Part shown: in pieces, positions 14,340 to 18,417 of the stretch
Numbering within the stretch: the stretch's first letter is position 1
Layout of the letters: each line of letters starts with the position of its first letter
Assembly: GCA_035529435.1 (NCBI GenBank)
Contig: DATKWS010000115.1
Span: 1-18,417 of the forward strand
Source of the DNA: DATKWS01 sp035529435
GTDB taxonomy: Bacteria; Krumholzibacteriota; Krumholzibacteriia; Krumholzibacteriales; Krumholzibacteriaceae
DNA: 18,417 nucleotides
Direction: 5' to 3'
Notes under the pieces: model-generated
Database searches by the model: none
What the model saw: the letters and a program-made list of their open reading frames with translations, nothing else
Told to the model about the DNA's origin: nothing
Program-made: the position numbers and the translations under genes

Positions 14340-15091
14340 CGGATCCCTACCGAGATGCTCCAGCCGGTAAAATCGTAACTGGACCGCTGGACCAGCGGGT
14401 ACAGGTACGCATCGAACTTCGGTTCGTCCTCTTCGTCCACCATATCTATATTCCCGCCCCGGCCGCCCTGTATCCACCGCATCTCGACGACCGTGTCGAA
14501 TCCCCGCCATGGCCTGATGTGCGCGCCGATGACGGCGTTGCAGGCCATCGAGCCGCGGATTCCCCACGTCCAGCCATCCCATTTCTTCAGAAGGGTGGTC
14601 GCTATCGCGCCGATCTTCTCGCCGCCGATATAGGTGCCGATGCCGAGGCCGACGTAGGGCGCGAACCGGTGCGACCGGTCGTACCCGGTGATGTGGTAGA
14701 GGTAGTTCACCGTGACGGGGACGGCCCACATGCTGAGCGAGGTCGATATCACATTCCAATCCGTCGGCATCGGCGTTGGGTCCCCCTCACGGTACAGGTA
14801 TCCGATCTCGAACAATGCACCGTGATGACTCCCGAGCACGAGGAAATCCGCCATCAGGTACGGGGCGTTCCCGTAACATTCATCCATCCGGGAGTCGGTG
14901 AAGGTGTGATACACGAACCGAATGCCGGTGAGCGTACTCAAACGGGGGGATGGTCCATCTGCGGAAGATTCGTTCTGCATCCAGCCGGTTGACGGGGCGC
15001 ATGCCGGTTCCGTGGAGGGAGTACCGGCAGTCACGACAATCATTATGACTGCTGCGACCGTATGTTTTCGGAAGCCGTGCTTGTCGAACAT
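14333..15091 (-). CDS. Outer-membrane beta-barrel protein
   Basis: The 252-residue protein starts MFDKHGFRKHTVAAVIMIVV, a signal peptide. The mature part has alternating amphipathic strands (e.g. SLSMWAVPVTVNYLYHITG, FAPYVGLGIGTYIGGEKIG, WTWGIRGSMACNAVIGAHI) separated by polar turns, and ends SYDFTGWSISVGIRW, with a C-terminal aromatic residue as expected of the BAM-recognised last strand. This fits a small (8-12 strand) barrel of the OmpW/OMP_b-brl kind; the specific family is not identified. The ATG at 15089-15091 with GAGGTG upstream is preferred over an in-frame ATG at 15172, because the candidate promoter (15173-15201) would place the latter upstream of the transcript start. It overlaps the lipoprotein gene by 7 nt, so the two are likely translated together. 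Confidence 0.8.
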   Translation of the reverse strand: MFDKHGFRKHTVAAVIMIVVTAGTPSTEPACAPSTGWMQNESSADGPSPRLSTLTGIRFVYHTFTDSRMDECYGNAPYLMADFLVLGSHHGALFEIGYLYREGDPTPMPTDWNVISTSLSMWAVPVTVNYLYHITGYDRSHRFAPYVGLGIGTYIGGEKIGAIATTLLKKWDGWTWGIRGSMACNAVIGAHIRPWRGFDTVVEMRWIQGGRGGNIDMVDEEDEPKFDAYLYPLVQRSSYDFTGWSISVGIRW

Positions 15092-15172
15092 CGACACCTC
15101 ATCAGCGTTCCGCGTGTCGAACAAAAGCGGAAGTAAACACCTGCCGAACCCGTCATCAAACCCGGCAAGCAT

Positions 15173-15201
15173 AGTATAAAATCTTGCAGCTCAGCTGTCA
15201 T
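15173..15201 (-). promoter_or_regulatory. Promoter of the beta-barrel / jelly-roll lipoprotein operon
   Basis: On the minus strand ATGACA (15196-15201, five of six to TTGACA) is 17 nt from TATACT (15173-15178, five of six to TATAAT). Transcription would start near 15166, a leader of about 75 nt before the ATG at 15091, supporting that start codon. Confidence 0.55.
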
Positions 15202-15260
15202 TCCGGATGCCGTCCCACGCTTCAAAGGTATGATACATCGTCGGACGAGGCAAGGACTAA

Positions 15261-15358
15261 CCTTAATCCGTCAATACTGTCGTCATTGGTGGACCGGCCG
15301 GGCGCGTAGGGACGGCGCCCGGCCAAACATTCACATACACAAGAATGACGGATTAAGG
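15261..15358. mobile_element. MITE-like 98-bp element with 13-bp terminal inverted repeats
   Basis: The ends are perfect 13-bp inverted repeats: CCTTAATCCGTCA at 15261-15273 and TGACGGATTAAGG at 15346-15358. The element is flanked on both sides by CTAA (15257-15260 and 15359-15362), which looks like a 4-bp target duplication. Inside is a second, GC-rich dyad, GGCCGGGCGC (15296-15305) and GCGCCCGGCC (15315-15324) with a 9-nt loop. No coding capacity. A small, non-coding, TIR-bounded element with target duplication is the definition of a MITE; CTAA fits a YTAR-type target as known for the IS5 group, but the parent transposon is not in the window and that family link is speculative. Confidence 0.6.
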
Positions 15359-15416
15359 CTAACACTCAGATTACAACCGAGATTTTACATGTAAGAGTCG
15401 CCCGAGGCTGAATGTG

Positions 15417-16589
15417 CTACAGTTCCCTGAGCGCCACGACGACCGGCAGGCGCGCGGCGCGGAGCGCGGGGGGCAGGCCGCCCACGATCCCCATCACGAT
15501 CGAGAAGACGAGGCCGATCACGATGAGCGCCGGCGTCACACGGAAGGCGAATGCGAGGTGCGAGAAGGTCTGCCAGTTGATCGTGCCGGTGGTGAAGCCG
15601 TTGAACGGGAGCGCGGCGAGACAACCGAGCGCACCGCCGACGAGCGCGATGAAGAGCGACTCGATGAAAAATGAAGCCATGACGCTGCCGGGACCGAACC
15701 CGAGCGCGCGCAGCGTGGCGACCTCCCGCGAGCGGGAGGAGACGGCCGAGTACATCGTGTTGAGCGCCGCGAAGACGGCCCCCACCGCCATCACGAACGC
15801 GACGAGGTAGCCGAGGATGCGGATCATCTTGGAAACCATGCGCGATTGCTCCGCATAGTAATCCTTTTCACGGTAGACGTCGACGGTGAGACGCGGATCG
15901 GAGGTGAGCGCGTCCTTGAACTCATTGAATGATTCGACCGATAACAGGTGCACGGTGGCGGACTGGAAGATGTTCTCGGGGCGCTTGTAGATCTGGTTCA
16001 AGACGCGGGCGTCACACCACACCTCCGAGTCGAATGCGCTCTGACCCGCATCGAATATGCCGACGATCGTCCAGGTACCGCCGCCGAACTCGACGGAGGC
16101 GCCGAGCTCGAATCCCTCGTAGGTGCCGGGGACATTGCTCCCGACGACCAGCTCGGTGAGCCCGGGCTGGAAGAAACGTCCCTCTACGATGCGCACGTTC
16201 GGCCGCACCTCCAGGGCCTGTTCCGATACGCCGCGGGCCTGCACGTTGGCGTCGGTCCCCGATGCCTTGAGCGGGAATGCGGCGATCACGACGACCTCGG
16301 CGATTGCGAGCGGTGCGTTGCCGGCGGTGCGTTCGACGCCCGGCGCATCCCCGATGATGCGGACCTGTTCCAATGTCATCGAGCTGACCATCTCTGAATC
16401 GGCGCCGCCCCTGAGGACGATCGCGTTCAGATCAGAGCCCGAGGCGACGAGGGTCGCCTGGAATCCGGTCGCCATCGCGAGCACCACGAGGAACACCCCC
16501 ACGGTTCCGGCGATGCTGAGAACGGCCACGAGGGCCGACGGCCACCGGGCCGTGATGCTCCGCAGGTTGTACGCAACGGGGATTGCCAT
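15417..16589 (-). CDS. FtsX-like ABC permease (MacB-type), second permease of exporter
   Basis: The 390-residue protein has an N-terminal helix (WPSALVAVLSIAGTVGVFLVV), a large periplasmic domain (about 45-255) and three C-terminal helices. The periplasmic part begins ASGSDLNAIVLRGGADSEMV, a characteristic of MacB_PCD proteins. The loop after the second helix carries VSSRSREVATLRALGFGPGS, the FtsX coupling helix that contacts the ATPase. Such permeases do not carry substrates through the bilayer but drive mechanotransmission, usually with a partner in the periplasm. The ATG at 16587-16589 follows GGAGGGTG; the upstream permease gene stops just 1 nt before it. It ends the operon. With the other permease it would form a heterodimer; substrate unknown. 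Confidence 0.88.
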   Translation of the reverse strand: MAIPVAYNLRSITARWPSALVAVLSIAGTVGVFLVVLAMATGFQATLVASGSDLNAIVLRGGADSEMVSSMTLEQVRIIGDAPGVERTAGNAPLAIAEVVVIAAFPLKASGTDANVQARGVSEQALEVRPNVRIVEGRFFQPGLTELVVGSNVPGTYEGFELGASVEFGGGTWTIVGIFDAGQSAFDSEVWCDARVLNQIYKRPENIFQSATVHLLSVESFNEFKDALTSDPRLTVDVYREKDYYAEQSRMVSKMIRILGYLVAFVMAVGAVFAALNTMYSAVSSRSREVATLRALGFGPGSVMASFFIESLFIALVGGALGCLAALPFNGFTTGTINWQTFSHLAFAFRVTPALIVIGLVFSIVMGIVGGLPPALRAARLPVVVALREL

Positions 16590-16590
16590 G

Positions 16591-17730
16591 TCACACCCTC
16601 CTCAGTGCATCGACGATGCGCAGCCGCATCGCGTTCAGGCCCGGCACCAGCCCCGATACGACACCCAGCCCGATCGCGAAGGCGAATCCGACCACCACCT
16701 TCGACGGGGGGAGGTAGAATATGCCGAGCATGCCTCCCGTCGGATCGCCCCGCAGGGTGAAGAGTTTTACAAGTATGAGCCCGATCGCTCCCCCCACCAC
16801 GGAGAGGAATATCGATTCCGCCATGACTAGTGTGAGGGTGCCGCGGTCGGTGAAGCCGACCGTCTTCATGACGGCGAGCTCACCGGTCCGCTCGCGGACC
16901 GACATCGCCATCGTGTTTCCCGTGACGAGGAGCAGGGTGATGAACACCACGCTCCCCACAGAGACGAGGAGCAGCCGGATGTTACCGACCTGTTTGGCAA
17001 AGCCGGTCATGAAGGCCTTCTCCGTTTCCGCTTTCGTCTCCCAGGGCGAGTTGGCGAACCGCTCGTCGATCTCTTTCGCGATCAGTACGGCGTCGGCGCC
17101 GTCGGCTATGCTGACGGCGTACCAACCGACCGTTCCCTTGAAGAAGGGCCGCTGCTCCTCGAGGTAGTCGTACTGGAACCACAGCTCGTTCGATGTGACG
17201 CTCGTCCCCTCGAGGTCGTAGATGCCGCGAACATTGAACTCCCAGACGCCGCGCCAGATCGTCCCCTCGAGGGGGACGCGGTCCCCGACCTTCCAGCCGA
17301 ACCGCTCGGAGAGCTCACGCCCGATGATGCATCCCTGGCGATCGTTGACAAACTCGTTCCACTGTTCGTCCGGCATTTTATATTCGGGGTAGACGGTCCG
17401 CGCCGTTTGCACGTCGACGGCGAAATTGGGGAAGAAATTCCTCTGATCCTGGTAGACGCCGCCGAACCAGACAAAGAACGTCACCTCATCGACGCCGTCC
17501 ATCTGCCTGATGCGTTGCTGGTACGAGATGGGCAGCGGCTGGATCATCGAGACGCGGTTCAGCACCACGAGGCGGTCGGCGCCCGCCATGTCCGCCCCCT
17601 GGTTGAGCGCGATGTCGATCACGACGAGGAGCCCGAAGAGAAAGAGGGCGACGGTGAACGAGCCTACAGTGAGGACCGTGCGGAACTTCTTGCGCCCGAG
17701 ATTCGCCAGGATGATGTGAAGGTACTTCAC
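16591..17730 (-). CDS. FtsX-like ABC permease (MacB-type), first permease of exporter
   Basis: The 379-residue protein has an N-terminal helix (FRTVLTVGSFTVALFLFGLL), a periplasmic domain (about 45-250, containing IIGRELSERFGWKVGDRVPL typical of MacB_PCD) and three C-terminal helices. After the second helix it has VRERTGELAVMKTVGFTDRG, the FtsX coupling motif. The start codon is GTG (17728-17730), which overlaps the stop of the upstream ATPase gene by 4 nt (GTGA); GGTGAG upstream serves as a ribosome binding site. It forms, with the following permease and the ATPase, a three-protein MacB/LolCDE-like exporter. No adaptor (MacA) or outer-membrane partner is seen in the window; one could lie beyond 18417. 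Confidence 0.9.
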   Translation of the reverse strand: MKYLHIILANLGRKKFRTVLTVGSFTVALFLFGLLVVIDIALNQGADMAGADRLVVLNRVSMIQPLPISYQQRIRQMDGVDEVTFFVWFGGVYQDQRNFFPNFAVDVQTARTVYPEYKMPDEQWNEFVNDRQGCIIGRELSERFGWKVGDRVPLEGTIWRGVWEFNVRGIYDLEGTSVTSNELWFQYDYLEEQRPFFKGTVGWYAVSIADGADAVLIAKEIDERFANSPWETKAETEKAFMTGFAKQVGNIRLLLVSVGSVVFITLLLVTGNTMAMSVRERTGELAVMKTVGFTDRGTLTLVMAESIFLSVVGGAIGLILVKLFTLRGDPTGGMLGIFYLPPSKVVVGFAFAIGLGVVSGLVPGLNAMRLRIVDALRRV

Positions 17731-18417
17731 GAGAGCTCACCCTTCTTCTCGGATTCCCTCAGAACGCCCTTGTCGAGGTGCAGCAGGGTATCAGCTATCT
17801 CCGCCGCGTGCGGATCGTGCGTCACCATGAAGACCGTCTTGCCGTGTTCCTTGCTGAGTCCGTGCAGCAGCGAGAGAATCTCGTCGCCCGTGGCGCGGTC
17901 GAGGTCCCCCGTCGGCTCGTCGCAGAGAAGGAGCGTTGGGTCGGCCACGATTGCACGCGCGATCGCAACCCGCTGCTCCTCCCCCCCGGAGAGCTGCCGT
18001 GGGTAGTGGTTCTTCCGCGCGCTCAGCCCGACGAGTTCCAGAGCCGCCTCGACGTGCTGCCGCCGCTGCGATCTCGAGAGGCTGATCAGCAGCAGCGGAA
18101 GCTGCACATTCTGGTAGGCGGTGAGAACCGGTATGAGGTTGTACATCTGGAAGATGAATCCGATGTGGCGCGCGCGCCATGCGGTGAGCTTGCGCTGTGG
18201 CAGGTCGTGAATATCTTCTCCCGCGACGGTTATCGTTCCGGCCGTCGGCGTGTCGAGTCCCCCGATGAGGTTCAAGAGCGTCGTCTTCCCCGAGCCGGAG
18301 GGGCCCATGAAGGCGACGAACTCGCCGTCGGCGACATCGAGGTTGAGTCCCCGCAGGACATCGATCACCTCGTCGCCGCGATGATATTGCTTGTCCAGGT
18401 TCCGTACCTGTACCAGG
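17727..18417 (-). CDS. ABC transporter ATP-binding protein (MacB/LolD type), 5' end beyond window
   Basis: The frame is open to the window end, reading LVQVRNLDKQYHRGDEVIDV before the GTG at 18366-18368, and that extension matches the usual N-terminus of the family, so the real start lies beyond 18417 and the GTG is internal. About 229 residues are in view. Walker A is GPSGSGKTT, the Q-loop FIFQMYNLIPVLTAYQNVQL, the signature LSGGEEQRVAIARAI, Walker B LLLCDEPTGDLD and the switch VTHD. The xxFQxxNLxPxLTxxxNVxLPL stretch is diagnostic of the LolD/MacB branch. It powers the two FtsX-like permeases encoded immediately downstream and shares a 4-nt overlap with the first. The signature has E where most family members have Q (GGEEQR versus GGQQQR), a common variant. 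Confidence 0.92.
   Translation of the reverse strand, partial: LVQVRNLDKQYHRGDEVIDVLRGLNLDVADGEFVAFMGPSGSGKTTLLNLIGGLDTPTAGTITVAGEDIHDLPQRKLTAWRARHIGFIFQMYNLIPVLTAYQNVQLPLLLISLSRSQRRQHVEAALELVGLSARKNHYPRQLSGGEEQRVAIARAIVADPTLLLCDEPTGDLDRATGDEILSLLHGLSKEHGKTVFMVTHDPHAAEIADTLLHLDKGVLRESEKKGELS

Larger units (their letters stand above)
15092..15416. other. Intergenic region between the beta-barrel gene and the exporter operon
   Basis: These 325 bases hold a promoter for the beta-barrel gene, the MITE-like element and a 10-bp palindrome TTACATGTAA at 15385-15394. No gene-like reading frame is seen. The exporter operon ends at 15417 and no T-tailed terminator hairpin is visible between it and the repeat element. 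Confidence 0.6.

Overview
The window reads as GC-rich chromosome from an uncultured-type Gram-negative bacterium. It encodes several lipobox-bearing lipoproteins, an outer-membrane beta-barrel, a secreted protein ending in a FlgD-like/type-A sorting-like domain (PNPFN near its start, WDGRNEHG and SGVYFF near its end), a gliding-type ABC cassette and an adaptor-type FtsX/MacB exporter. This mix is typical of the FCB-related candidate phyla (Krumholzibacteriota, Eisenbacteria, Latescibacterota and similar). That placement is an inference from gene content; no rRNA or other taxonomic marker is present. I saw no tRNA, rRNA, CRISPR array or intact transposase.

Layout. 1-217 (-) is the N-terminus of a membrane glycosyltransferase cut by the window edge. 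A 524-bp divergent intergenic region separates it from 742-2901 (+), a large secreted protein with an alpha-helical toroid-like body, a jelly-roll-like segment and a C-terminal sorting-like domain. Convergent to it lies a two-gene minus-strand operon: the gamma subunit of a 2-oxoacid (probably 2-oxoglutarate):ferredoxin oxidoreductase (5903-6451), overlapping by 4 nt a 981-residue tandem nucleotidyltransferase with GlnE/GlnD-like architecture (2961-5906). 2-Oxoglutarate is the usual nitrogen-status signal, so this pairing is the most suggestive functional link in the window. Next come a small lipoprotein with an in-frame TGA and downstream reading frame (6534-6908, -), a CsgG-like lipoprotein (7122-7820, +) and the ribosome-rescue factor ArfB (7825-8256, -).

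The 422-bp region 8257-8678 is AT-rich and crowded with signals: a sigma70-like promoter, an 8-bp inverted repeat overlapping its -35 box, three noncoding copies of TGTTTACAT and a possible 12-residue hydrophobic leader peptide. It precedes a four-gene plus-strand cassette (8679-13668): ABC ATPase, ABC-2 permease, GldG-like auxiliary protein and DUF4340 protein, the same order and types as the gliding-associated GldA/GldF/GldG system.

Convergent to the cassette is a minus-strand pair: an outer-membrane beta-barrel (14333-15091) overlapping a jelly-roll-like lipoprotein (13695-14339), with a good promoter at 15173-15201. Upstream of that promoter sits a 98-bp MITE-like element (15261-15358) with perfect 13-bp terminal inverted repeats, flanking CTAA direct repeats and a nested GC-rich hairpin. 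The window ends in a minus-strand three-gene MacB/LolD-type exporter: ATPase (cut by the window end) followed by two FtsX-like permeases, with overlapping or abutting genes.
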